Below the pieces are notes generated by a model that saw only the letters and a list, made by a program, of their open reading frames with translations, ran no database searches and was not told the origin of the DNA. 64,000 bases of DNA from Rhizobium etli CFN 42 (GTDB lineage: Bacteria > Pseudomonadota > Alphaproteobacteria > Rhizobiales > Rhizobiaceae). Positions 35,461 through 43,990 of the stretch are shown piece after piece; the stretch's first letter is position 1, and each line of letters opens with the position of its first letter. The stretch is from positions 2,483,001 through 2,547,000 of the forward strand of contig NC_007761.1 in assembly GCF_000092045.1 (NCBI RefSeq), written 5' to 3'. The position numbers and the translations under genes are program-made.

Positions 35461-37212
35461 CTCGCCGATTTGAGAGGCATGTCCGTCTCGCTTGCCAACG
35501 CCTTGTGGATTTCCTTTGCAAGCTGGGCCTGGTTGTAAGGCTTTGCCAATCTTGGAAGATCGACCTCGACGCCGGCAGGAAGATCGGCGTAACCCGTTGC
35601 CAGCACGATCGGCAGCGCCGGTCGAACGGTCCGTACCGCCTGGCCAAGCTGGGCGCCGGTCATGCCGGGCATCGAATAGTCGGTAATCATCACGTCGAAA
35701 TGCCCGCCGCTTCTGATCAGATCCAGCGCCTGCGAGCCGGAATTTGCTTCGACGACATCATGGCCGAGATCTTCAAGCATCTCGACCGAACTCATGGCGA
35801 TCAAGGTATCGTCATCGACCAGAAGGATTTTTAGCTTGGATGCGGCGTGCGCAAGAGGCAAATCGGTTTCAGCCGGCTGCTCAGGGCGCCGTTCGGTCGC
35901 GGGAAGCCATAATTCGGCAGTCGTTCCCACGCCGAGCTTGCTTGTCAGGCGCAGCGCGCCATTAAGCTGGACGGCAAGGCCATGGATCATCGACAACCCA
36001 AGACCGGTGCCCTTTCCGAGCTCCTTGGTGGAGAAGAAGGGGTCGACGGCCTTCTTCAGCGTCTCTGCGTCCATCCCGCTGCCGTTGTCTGTCACACTAA
36101 GGACGAGATAGGTCCCCTCGTCGAAATCGCCGCCGTCACCGGCTACCTGTTCTTCGCGCAGCGAAATCGACAGAGCTCCCCCATCCGGCATCGCATCGCG
36201 CGCGTTGACGGCAAGGTTGAGCAGCGCCAGTTCGACTTGGTTCGATCGCTTCCATTTTCTGTGAATGGCGAAGCTGCTCCTCAGCCTTTTCTCTTTGAGC
36301 CACCTCTTCGACCAAGCTCCGATGGGCAGCATGCACCTCGCCGGTCCTTTCCTTCACCCGCTCCTCAAGGCTCTCATTGAGCCGCCTGAGGTTTTCCTCG
36401 CTTGTCTTGCGCGCCGTGGCATCGAAGGAAACGCCGACGAGCTTTTTCGCCGAACCATATCGGTCGGTATAGAGCTGCGCGTGCACTTCCGCCCAGTGAA
36501 CCGACCCGTCCGGCCAGATGGTCCTGTGCTCGACCGAATAGTCGCGTCCGGTTTCAATCGTCCGGTCGAGGCTTGCCTGCACGAGGTGTCGGTCATCGGG
36601 ATAGATGCACTTTACCAGGTTGTCATAGGTGAATTCCTCGTCCGGGCCTCGGCCGAAAATCGCCTTGCAGGTGTCGGACGCCGATAATCTCATTGAGGAC
36701 AGCTCGAGCTCCCATGCACCGAGCCGTCCGGCAGCAAGCGCGGTCTGCAACCGCCGTTCTCCTTCGCTGAGCGCCTCAAGATGGGCGCGCGCCTGGTACT
36801 GTCGTAGCCGGCCTCTCAACGCGGTCTTGGCGATACTGATGAACGAAGTGGCGTGAAAAGGTCTTTCCAGGAAGGTGACATTGGCGAGAACCTCGGAAAG
36901 CCTGGCTGCGGCCGGATTCCGCTCCGGCCCGCCGCCCCGCGTGGTGAGCACGATAAAAGGCAGATCAGACCAGCTCGGCTGTGCCGAAATCCAGGCCGCG
37001 ACCGGCTTCAGATCACTTGAGCGAACGGCCTCCTCTGTCAGGACGCCGAACGCGACATCGTCATCAAGCAATGTCGCGAACATCGGGAGGTCCTGAGCAG
37101 TAACCGCTGTTACGTCCGCTTCGTTCACGAGGGATACAGCAACCAGAGCATCGCGACCCGTCGGTGTATAGATCAGCGCCTTTGGTTTGCCGGTATTAGG
37201 AATTGCCGCCAT
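35457..37212 (-). pseudogene. Hybrid sensor histidine kinase with deleted phospho-acceptor domain
   Basis: The 5' part (from the ATG at 37212) encodes a response-receiver-like N-terminus (PKALIYTPTGRDALV), a PAS domain (LGAWELELSSMRLSASD to HWAEVHAQLYTDRYG) and a coiled coil to LRHSQKMEAI near 36240. Without the expected GQLTGGVAHDFNN His box, the sequence jumps into another frame at NQVELALLNLAVNARDAMPDGG and runs on as HATPase (DNGSGMD, GTGLGLSMIHG) and a receiver domain (ILLVDDDTLIAM, MITDYSMPG) to 35457. About 110 residues, with the phosphorylated His, are lost and the frame is broken, so this is a non-functional kinase. It overlaps the end of the KaiC-like gene by 17 nt. Confidence 0.8.
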
Positions 37213-38706
37213 CCCCGCCATTGCGCGACATGAGGGACGTCGTGTCTGAAACGAATTCCGGAACGCCGCGCAGCACTCCCTGGAATCCCACAAGCGGCCC
37301 TCCGAATGTCAAGCCTGCCGCGTCGATGCGATATTCCCTGATTGTATCCTCGTGGAATCCGGTCCTCTTCTTGATCACCGATACTGCGCGCCGCACCCTT
37401 CCAGCCGCCTCGAAATAGCGCAGTAGGATGACAGTATCGGCCAGATAGGTGACGTCGACCGGCGCCTTCATGTCACCGACCAGTCCGTGTTGGGCAACGG
37501 TCAAGAAGGTGTTTGCACCTTGCCTGTTCAGATATTGCAGCAATTCATGCATGTGGAGGATCAACGAATTCTCATCCGGCATCGAAGCCTGATATCCGTT
37601 GATGCTGTCGATAATGACAGTTTTGGCCCCGGACTTGTCGACGCAGTCCCGCACACGGTAGGCGAATTCGCCGGGCGACAGTCGGCGGCGTCCAGCTGCT
37701 CGATGTGAACAAGGCCAGCGTCCCTCATCGCCTCCAGATCGATTCCAAGCGCCTTGAGCCGCCCTAAAAGCAAGCCAAGCTCTTCATCGAAAATGAAGGC
37801 CGCAGCTTTCTCTCCCCGCGCGATCGCTGCGGCCATGAATTGAAACGAAAAAGTGCTTTTACCGGTGCCGGCAGGCCCGAGAATGAGCGTACTGGAGCCC
37901 CTCTCAAGTCCGCCGCCTAAGAGAAGGTCCAGTTCCGCAATATCGCTGGAAACATCGTCACGGGCGTAACTCGTCCTGTGCTCTGACGCGACGAGGCGCG
38001 GGAACACGACGACCCCGCCCGTCTGAATAGTGAAATCGTGGTAACCACCACGAAAGGCTTGCCCACGATATTTCATGACTCTCAAACGTCGCCGTTCGGA
38101 ACCGTAGCCGGGCGCCAGTTCATCGAGATGGATCACTCCGTGCACGACGCTGTGCACCGTCTTGTCGAGGACGTCGGACGTCAGATCATCGAGCAGGAGC
38201 ACCGTTGCCCCCTGCCGGGCGAAGTAATGTTTGATCGCAAGGATCTGCCGACGGTAGCGCAGCGAGCTTTGCGCCAACAACCTGATCTCCGACAGGCTGT
38301 CAAGAACGACACGGCTTGGCCGTACCCTCTCGAACGCGGCGAAAATTTCCTTGGTCGTCTCACCGAGCTCAAGGTCTGACGAATAAAGCAAGCTCTGCTG
38401 CTGATCGGAATCCAGCAGGCTTTCCGGGGGCACGACCTCAAAGACCTCGATGTTGCCCATTGATGATCATGCCGTGCGACGCGGCTCCGGCCCGCAGTTC
38501 GCTTTCGGTTTCCGAGAGCGTGATGTAGAGCCCGCGCTCACCAAGTCGCGCGCCTTAATCAGAAACTGCAGTGCAATCGTGGTCTTTCCTGCCCCTGGAT
38601 TTCCCTCGAGTAGAAACACGTGGCCGGCGGAAAGCCCCCCTGCCAGAATTGTGTCCAAACCGGACACTCCGGTCCGAGCTTTCGCGGCAGGAATAGCAGT
38701 ATTCAT
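37196..38706 (-). pseudogene. KaiC-like circadian/RecA-type ATPase, frameshifted
   Basis: About 500 codons in four pieces. Piece 1 (38706 to about 38545): [17 protein letters not shown] and Walker [10 protein letters not shown]. Piece 2 (to about 38465): [18 protein letters not shown]. Piece 3 (38460 to 37683): FEVVPPESLL, Walker B LLLDDL and the second domain with GLERGSSTLILGPAGTGKST. Piece 4 (37683-37196): SPGEFAYRVRDCVDKSG, VIIDSINGYQASM and a C-terminal tail. Frame changes lie near 38545, 38463 and 37683; the last matches loss of one C in GACCTG. The intact protein would have two RecA domains, as in KaiC proteins that partner with a sensor kinase. Here both partners are broken. Confidence 0.8.
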
Positions 38707-38956
38707 TCATTGTTTCCTTCATTTTCACTTTGAATTAGTGGCGAAGGAGGGAATGTCAAACGACAGGCGCGGTATGACTTGGCACCGCCTCAACGCGCCG
38801 CCCATAGGCTCAATATAAGTCTCTATCCTCGTACCGAAGCGTATCGACGACGACCGCAAAGGCCGCCGAAGCATGCCGGCGGCTGGTGCAGGCTAGGGTC
38901 AACCGCTGAGACGCAAATGGTCGCAATCCGCTGCGGCCGCGCCCTCACCGATAACG

Positions 38957-39592
38957 TCATTTCCTCGGCGCCGGCGCATTCTCCTGAAAAGCCGGTATCG
39001 CTTCGAGCCTGCCGACAATCTCCGCGATATTCGGCCACCGCGCGAGATCGAAGCCCATGCGCCTGGCGCTGATCGCCTGCGGGAAGAGGAATATGTCGGC
39101 AATGCCAGGCTGATCGGAGACCGCGAACGCCCCACGCCTCCGGCCGGCAATCATCGTCTCCACAGCGGCCATTCCCTCGCCGACCCAGTGACGGCTCCAG
39201 GCAGCAACGGCATCGGCATCGGCTTTGAAGGCGGTTTTGAGATGCAGGCCGATCCGCGGCGGCAGCAGCGCATGGATCTCGGCCGCGATCGCAAGCGCGA
39301 TGGACCGCGCCCGCGCCCTGTCTTCGGCCGTGTCAGGCAGCAGCGGCGGTTCAGGCCGGATCTCATCGAGATATTCGACGATCGCCAGCGACTGGGTGAC
39401 GAGGACGCCGCTGTCGGTGAGCAGGGCCGGTACAAGCCCCTGCGGATTGACACTGCGGTATCCGGCCTGTCGGCTCTCTGCCTCCTCGCCGAGAATGGTG
39501 ACCGGCAGCGCCTCCGCCGTCAGCCCCTTCAACGTCAGTGCAATCCGCACCCTCGATGTCGCCGAGGAAATTTCGTTCTGGTAGAGCTTCAT
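38957..39592 (-). CDS. maiA: Zeta-class glutathione S-transferase, maleylacetoacetate isomerase-like
   Basis: 211 residues: N-terminal thioredoxin-like GST domain with the zeta motif SSATSRVRIAL at 9-19, cis-Pro in NPQGLVPAL, and LVTQSLAIVEYLDE; C-terminal helical domain with SDQPGIADIFLFPQAISARRMG. MaiA isomerises maleylacetoacetate in tyrosine catabolism, but hmgA and fahA are not in the window, so a general glutathione-dependent role is possible. The start overlaps the preceding small gene by 1 nt (TAATG). Confidence 0.72.
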   Translation of the reverse strand: MKLYQNEISSATSRVRIALTLKGLTAEALPVTILGEEAESRQAGYRSVNPQGLVPALLTDSGVLVTQSLAIVEYLDEIRPEPPLLPDTAEDRARARSIALAIAAEIHALLPPRIGLHLKTAFKADADAVAAWSRHWVGEGMAAVETMIAGRRRGAFAVSDQPGIADIFLFPQAISARRMGFDLARWPNIAEIVGRLEAIPAFQENAPAPRK

Positions 39593-39762
39593 TATCTTTC
39601 TCCCTTATCGTCGCGCAGGAGCGGCAACCCATCCGCAGAAGACGCTGCCAATGCCGCCGTCACAAGGCCGGCGAGCGGCGAAGGCTCCTGCGAGCTTATG
39701 TCGTAGATGCAAGGTGCGGCAAATACCGCCGCTCCCAGGACCCAGATGATCATCAATCTCAT
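39592..39762 (-). CDS. Small exported protein upstream of maiA
   Basis: 56 residues: MRLMIIWVLGAAVFAAPC-type N-terminal hydrophobic helix (signal anchor or signal peptide, with a Cys just after it), then an unstructured tail. GGAGG stands 8 nt before the ATG, and the stop codon overlaps the maiA start, so the gene is likely real and coupled. The product is unrecognised. Confidence 0.55.
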   Translation of the reverse strand: MRLMIIWVLGAAVFAAPCIYDISSQEPSPLAGLVTAALAASSADGLPLLRDDKGER

Positions 39763-39813
39763 GAAATCCTCCATCGGCGAGGCCCGACAGACCTCGCCCT
39801 CGGCGCCTGCCGG

Positions 39814-40230
39814 TCAGGCAATGCTCAGCTCCACATGGATGTTGCCGCGCGTCGCCTTCGAATAGGGGCAGGTTCGGTGCGCCTCGTCGACAAGCGCCTT
39901 TGCGACATCTGCTTCGATGCCGGGCAGGCTGACCTGGAGGCGGACCTGTAGGAAATAGTCGCCCTCGGTCGTTCCGAGATCGACCTCGGCGTTCACCGCG
40001 GTCTCCGTGGGAAGCCTCACCTTCAGCTTGCCGGCGGCAATGCCGATCGCGCCGATGAAACAGGCCGACCAGCCGGCGGCGAAGAGCTGTTCGGGATTGG
40101 TGCCGGGCCGGGCGCTGCCGGGAGGCGAGAGCCTGATGTCCAGTTCTCCGTCATCGCTCTGCGAGGCACCGTCGCGCCCGCCGGTGGTGCGGGTCCTGCC
40201 AGTATAAAGAACCTTGTCGATCTTGATCAT
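39814..40230 (-). CDS. ohr: Organic hydroperoxide resistance protein (Ohr/OsmC family)
   Basis: A thiol peroxidase that reduces organic and fatty-acid hydroperoxides. The 138-residue protein has the two redox cysteines Cys57 (GWSACFIGA) and Cys121 (HRTCPYSK), and the conserved Arg11 region (YTGRTRTTGGRDG) and Glu47 (NPEQLFAAG) for substrate. No ohrR regulator lies beside it. GGAGTGTTTCC precedes the ATG. A 178-bp intergenic region separates it from the histidine kinase upstream on the same strand. Confidence 0.92.
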   Translation of the reverse strand: MIKIDKVLYTGRTRTTGGRDGASQSDDGELDIRLSPPGSARPGTNPEQLFAAGWSACFIGAIGIAAGKLKVRLPTETAVNAEVDLGTTEGDYFLQVRLQVSLPGIEADVAKALVDEAHRTCPYSKATRGNIHVELSIA

Positions 40231-40408
40231 GGAAACACTCCTTGTTGCGTCGCTTCATGCGACTGGCCGCTGACGCGACCGGATTGACGGAGTGTGGTTT
40301 GACGGATCGATATATCCGGCATGTTTCCGGAAACCGCCGAAATGTCACAAAAGGTAGCATCCGGTGTCCATGACATTTTCGCGTACAAAACATTCCGACA
40401 TTTTGACG

Positions 40409-41731
40409 TCACCGAATGGTGACTTCAGCCACCAGTCCGCCACCCGAGCGATTGTAGAGCCTCAGAGATCCGCCGATCTTCGCCGTCAGCTGCTGAGCGA
40501 TTGCCAGCCCGAGACCTGTGCCCCCCGTCTCACGGTTACGGGATTGCTCGAGCCGGAAGAAGGGCTGCATTGCGGCTTCGAGCATATCATCCGGAATGCC
40601 GGGTCCGCGATCCATGACGCTCATGACGACGGAATTGTCAGCGCCGCGCTCGACGCTGATCTCGGCGGCGCCGGCAAACTTCAATGCGTTGTCGATGAAA
40701 TTCGACAGGATGCGGCGAAGGGCGTGCGGCCTGGTGAAGGCGGCGCCTTCAACCAGCCCGACGACCGTCACGGCCTTTCCAGTGTCCTGATAATCGTAGG
40801 CTATGCTGTCGATGAACGATGCGAGGTCGATGCGAGCGTTCTTTTCCCCGCTGCCGTGGGCGCTGCGCGCATAGGCTATGCCGTCCTGGACGAGGCGCTG
40901 GATCTCGGCGAGATCGTGCACCAGCTTGTCCCTCTCGGGTGAATCCTCCGCCATGTCGGCGCGCAGCCGCATGCGGGTGATCGGCGTCTGAAGATCGTGC
41001 GAGATCGCCGCCAGTATCTGCACCCGTTCCTCGAGATAGTGGGCGATCCTCTCCCGCATCGCATTGAATGCTCTCGCCGCATGCGCCACCTCACTCGGCC
41101 CGACCTCGCTCAAAGCCTGACCGTCCTTATCCGGGTCGAGCGCATCGGCGGCAGCGGCAAGTTCGCCGAGCGGCCGGATCGCCTGGCGGACCGCAAACCA
41201 GGTGCAGAGAACGAGCAGCGCCATCTGGATCGCGAAGACATAGGGCAGCCATGCGGCGATCGGCATGACCCCTCTCGGCGTGACATCGATCGTCAGAGGA
41301 GTGCCGTCACTCAACGTCAGATGCGCCTGCAGCCGGCTCACCTCACCCGGAATTCGTTCGACGCGGATCGGAAAGCGATGCCCGGCGGCCGCCTCTATCT
41401 TTCCTGCGATCTCCCTCGCCTTGCTGGAGCTGTCGGGTACACCGAGCAGGCCAGGGCCAAGTTCGAAACGGTAGTTGCCGCGGCTCAGCCAGTCCAGGAG
41501 GTCGCCGCGCTCGCTTGCCGGAAGGCGGTCGAGGACCGCAATCGATGTTGCGACGTCATTCTCCAGCGTGCCGAGCATCACCGCCTTGGCCGACATGTAG
41601 CGCTCCATGTAGAGAACGCTGAAGGAAAGCCCATAGGCGAAAGCCAGGCCGATCAGCAGGATGAGAAAGATCTGCGATCGCAGCGTTCTCGGCCACATCA
41701 GGCCCGGCAGGATAGACATGCTCGCGCTCAT
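40409..41731 (-). CDS. Sensor histidine kinase
   Basis: 440 residues of the EnvZ-like class. A membrane helix near residues 18-38 and a second at about 155-178 (WLPYVFAIQMALLVLCTWFAV) enclose a periplasmic sensor domain of about 115 residues. A HAMP linker follows, then HisKA with His245 in AAISHDLQTPITRMR and a HATPase domain (NFIDNALKF, DRGPGIPDD, GGTGLGLAIA). The start ATG overlaps the response-regulator stop (ATGA). A frame extending to 42271 is an artefact of the overlapping regulator. It probably senses an envelope signal and activates the adjacent regulator. Confidence 0.92.
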   Translation of the reverse strand: MSASMSILPGLMWPRTLRSQIFLILLIGLAFAYGLSFSVLYMERYMSAKAVMLGTLENDVATSIAVLDRLPASERGDLLDWLSRGNYRFELGPGLLGVPDSSSKAREIAGKIEAAAGHRFPIRVERIPGEVSRLQAHLTLSDGTPLTIDVTPRGVMPIAAWLPYVFAIQMALLVLCTWFAVRQAIRPLGELAAAADALDPDKDGQALSEVGPSEVAHAARAFNAMRERIAHYLEERVQILAAISHDLQTPITRMRLRADMAEDSPERDKLVHDLAEIQRLVQDGIAYARSAHGSGEKNARIDLASFIDSIAYDYQDTGKAVTVVGLVEGAAFTRPHALRRILSNFIDNALKFAGAAEISVERGADNSVVMSVMDRGPGIPDDMLEAAMQPFFRLEQSRNRETGGTGLGLAIAQQLTAKIGGSLRLYNRSGGGLVAEVTIR

Positions 41732-42468
41732 CGGCGCGGCTCCGAAATTTCGACCGGAACCGAAAAGACATAACCTTCGCTGCGCACCGTCTTGATATAG
41801 GTCGCCTCGCGCGCATCGTCCCCCAGACGCTGCCGCAGGCGGCTGACAAGAAGATCGATCGAGCGATCGAAAAGTTCGGCGTCGCGGCCCTGCGTCAGGC
41901 TCAGAAGCTGGTCGCGGTTGAGCACGCGCTGCGGATGGTCGATGAAGACGCGGAGCAGGCGGTATTCGGCGCCGCTCAGTGCAATCGCGGTTCCGTCCTT
42001 GTCGAGAAGGTGACGGGCGACGGTATCGAGCCGCCAGTCGCCGAAGGTCAACAATTGTCCCGCCTCGCTGATCTGCAGGTTGGGCGGCAGCATGCGCGCG
42101 CGCCGCAGCACCGCCTTGATGCGGGCAAGAAGCTCGCGCACGGCAAAGGGCTTGGCAAGATAGTCGTCGGCGCCCATCTCCAAACCGAGAATCCGGTCCA
42201 TCTCGTCGGTGCGGGCCGTCAGCATCAGGATCGGGATTGCCTTGTGCCGGCCGGCGCGCAATTCCCGGCATAGCACCAGCCCATCGTCGCCAGGCATCAT
42301 GATATCGAGCACGATGAGGTCGACGGCATTGGCTTCCAGAAAGCTGCGCATCTGGCGCCCGTCGGCTGCAACGCTCGTCCTGAGGCCGTTCTTCTGCAGA
42401 TAGCCCGAGACCAATTCGCGGATTTCACGATCGTCGTCGACGATCAGGATGTGATCGACATGATCCAT
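41728..42468 (-). CDS. OmpR/PhoB-family response regulator
   Basis: 246 residues: receiver domain with acidic pocket DDD (11-13), phospho-acceptor Asp55 (VLDIMMPG) and Lys in AKPF; C-terminal winged-helix with LSGAEYRLLRVFIDHPQRVLNRDQLL and DLLVSRLRQRLG. It is cotranscribed with the kinase. OmpR proteins bind direct repeats spaced by 10 bp, exactly what is found twice upstream of the neighbouring hydrolase and DipZ genes. The hydrolase gene lies 114 bp upstream on the same strand, so hydrolase, regulator and kinase may form one operon. Confidence 0.93.
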   Translation of the reverse strand: MDHVDHILIVDDDREIRELVSGYLQKNGLRTSVAADGRQMRSFLEANAVDLIVLDIMMPGDDGLVLCRELRAGRHKAIPILMLTARTDEMDRILGLEMGADDYLAKPFAVRELLARIKAVLRRARMLPPNLQISEAGQLLTFGDWRLDTVARHLLDKDGTAIALSGAEYRLLRVFIDHPQRVLNRDQLLSLTQGRDAELFDRSIDLLVSRLRQRLGDDAREATYIKTVRSEGYVFSVPVEISEPRR

Positions 42469-42582
42469 AATTGCCTTTCCTCAACGCTTGTGGCCGCGCC
42501 CACCGCCTCGTCCACGGATGTCGAAGCGCCAGACGCGACCTACGCTATTCCGCCGGTCCGGGCAACGAGCCTCTGTTGCCGA

Positions 42583-43635
42583 TCAGAAGCGATCGACGTC
42601 GATGACCGCCTGGGCGAAGGCCTGTGGCGCCTCCTGCGGTAGATTATGGCCGATACCGCCGCCGATCGTGCGATGCTCGTATCTGCCGGAAAATTTTCCG
42701 GCATAGGCGGAAGGTTCCGGATGCGGCGCACCGTTTGCATCGCCTTCCATCGTGATCGTCGGCACCGAGATCATCGGCAGGGCGGCAAGCTTCTTCTCAT
42801 AGGCATCATACTTCGCCTCGCCTTCTACAAGCCCCAGGCGCCAGCGATAATTGTGCACGACGATATCCACATGGTCGGGATTGTCGAAGGCGGCCGCCGA
42901 TCTGTCGAAAGTCGCATCATCGAAATTCCACTTCGGCGATGCCGTCTGCCAGATGAGCTTTGCGAAGTCCCGTGTATTGCTCGCATAGCCCAGGCGTCCG
43001 CGTTCGGTAGCGAAGTAGAACTGGTACCACCAGGCAAGTTCCGCCTTCGGTGGAAGCGGCTTCTTGTTGGCCTCCTGGCTGCCGATCAGGTAGCCGCTCA
43101 CCGATACCATCGCCTTGCAGCGTTCGGGCCACAGCGCTGCCATGATATTGGCGGTTCGTCCGCCCCAGTCGTAACCGGCAACGACAGCCTTTTCGATCTT
43201 GAGCGCATCGAGCAGGGCGATCATGTCGGCGGCAAGCGCCGAAGGCTGGCCGTTGCGCGGTGTCTCGTCATCGAGGAAGCGGGTCGTGCCGTAGCCACGC
43301 AGATAAGGCACGATCACTCTGTAACCGGCGGAGGCAAGCAGCGGCGCGACGTCGACAAAGCTATAGATGTCATATGGCCAGCCGTGTAGCAGCAGCACGA
43401 CCGGAGCATCGGCCTTTCCGGCCTCGGCAAAACCGATATCGAGCACATCGGTTTTGACCTGCTTCAGCGCTTCGAACGACCTATTGGTCCCCGCCTTTAC
43501 GTCAGGCAGCGCTCCGATGGAAGGCTGCGGCTGTTGCGCCGCGGCGGCGCCGGCCACGCCGAATTCCACGGCTGCGAGCGCGATTGCCGTCATGCCGAAG
43601 AAACGACGGCGGTGATGATTGATTTGCTCTGACAT
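42583..43635 (-). CDS. Exported alpha/beta hydrolase (epoxide hydrolase/dehalogenase-like), probable Tat substrate
   Basis: 350 residues beginning with a twin-arginine-like signal (HHRRRFFGMTAIAL, Arg9-11) and a cleavage site near AAAQ. The mature domain has oxyanion-hole HGWP at 84-87, an Asp nucleophile elbow GYDWGGR (Asp156, not Ser) and a C-terminal GIGHN with the His. An Asp nucleophile points to epoxide hydrolase or haloalkane dehalogenase chemistry, acting in the periplasm. It sits upstream of the regulator-kinase pair and shares a control region with the divergent DipZ gene. Confidence 0.86.
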   Translation of the reverse strand: MSEQINHHRRRFFGMTAIALAAVEFGVAGAAAAQQPQPSIGALPDVKAGTNRSFEALKQVKTDVLDIGFAEAGKADAPVVLLLHGWPYDIYSFVDVAPLLASAGYRVIVPYLRGYGTTRFLDDETPRNGQPSALAADMIALLDALKIEKAVVAGYDWGGRTANIMAALWPERCKAMVSVSGYLIGSQEANKKPLPPKAELAWWYQFYFATERGRLGYASNTRDFAKLIWQTASPKWNFDDATFDRSAAAFDNPDHVDIVVHNYRWRLGLVEGEAKYDAYEKKLAALPMISVPTITMEGDANGAPHPEPSAYAGKFSGRYEHRTIGGGIGHNLPQEAPQAFAQAVIDVDRF

Positions 43636-43743
43636 CGGTCTCTCCTGTCGAATGGATCATGGCGCTCAGATGACGTTCGGCTTGTATCGCCCATATGTCA
43701 CAGGCTGCGGTTTTTGAATGCGAGTGTAACCTCCGCCTGCCGA

Positions 43744-43761
43744 GATACATTCTGATACAAA
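43744..43761 (-). promoter_or_regulatory. OmpR-type direct-repeat operator, leftward
   Basis: On the minus strand, TTTGTATCAGAATGTATC: two TGTATC half-sites 10 bp apart. It ends about 109 bp upstream of the exported hydrolase ATG and is the mirror image of 43831-43848 (15 of 18 positions equal). It is a probable binding site of the adjacent response regulator. Confidence 0.6.
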
Positions 43762-43830
43762 CGCGCCACCTCCGGCAGGGCATCCGGCGGGCTATCGCAG
43801 TTTTCGCCGCAGCCTCTGTGGAGAAGGCAG

Positions 43831-43848
43831 TTTGTATTCTTTTGTATC
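43831..43848 (+). promoter_or_regulatory. OmpR-type direct-repeat operator, rightward
   Basis: TTTGTATTCTTTTGTATC: two TTTGTAT half-sites exactly 10 bp apart, 142 bp upstream of the DipZ ATG. The rest of the 355-bp gap between the two divergent genes shows no gene. Confidence 0.6.
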
Positions 43849-43990
43849 GGCCGCGCTCAGCGCAATAGTTCGGTACATTTTCCTATCAAACCAGACACAT
43901 CGGAGATACCTCCGCCCGACTATCTCCCAGCCATTGCTGGTTCAGGCCCATCGCCGTCCAGAGCCCGATCAACCGGTTTCAAAGGAAACG

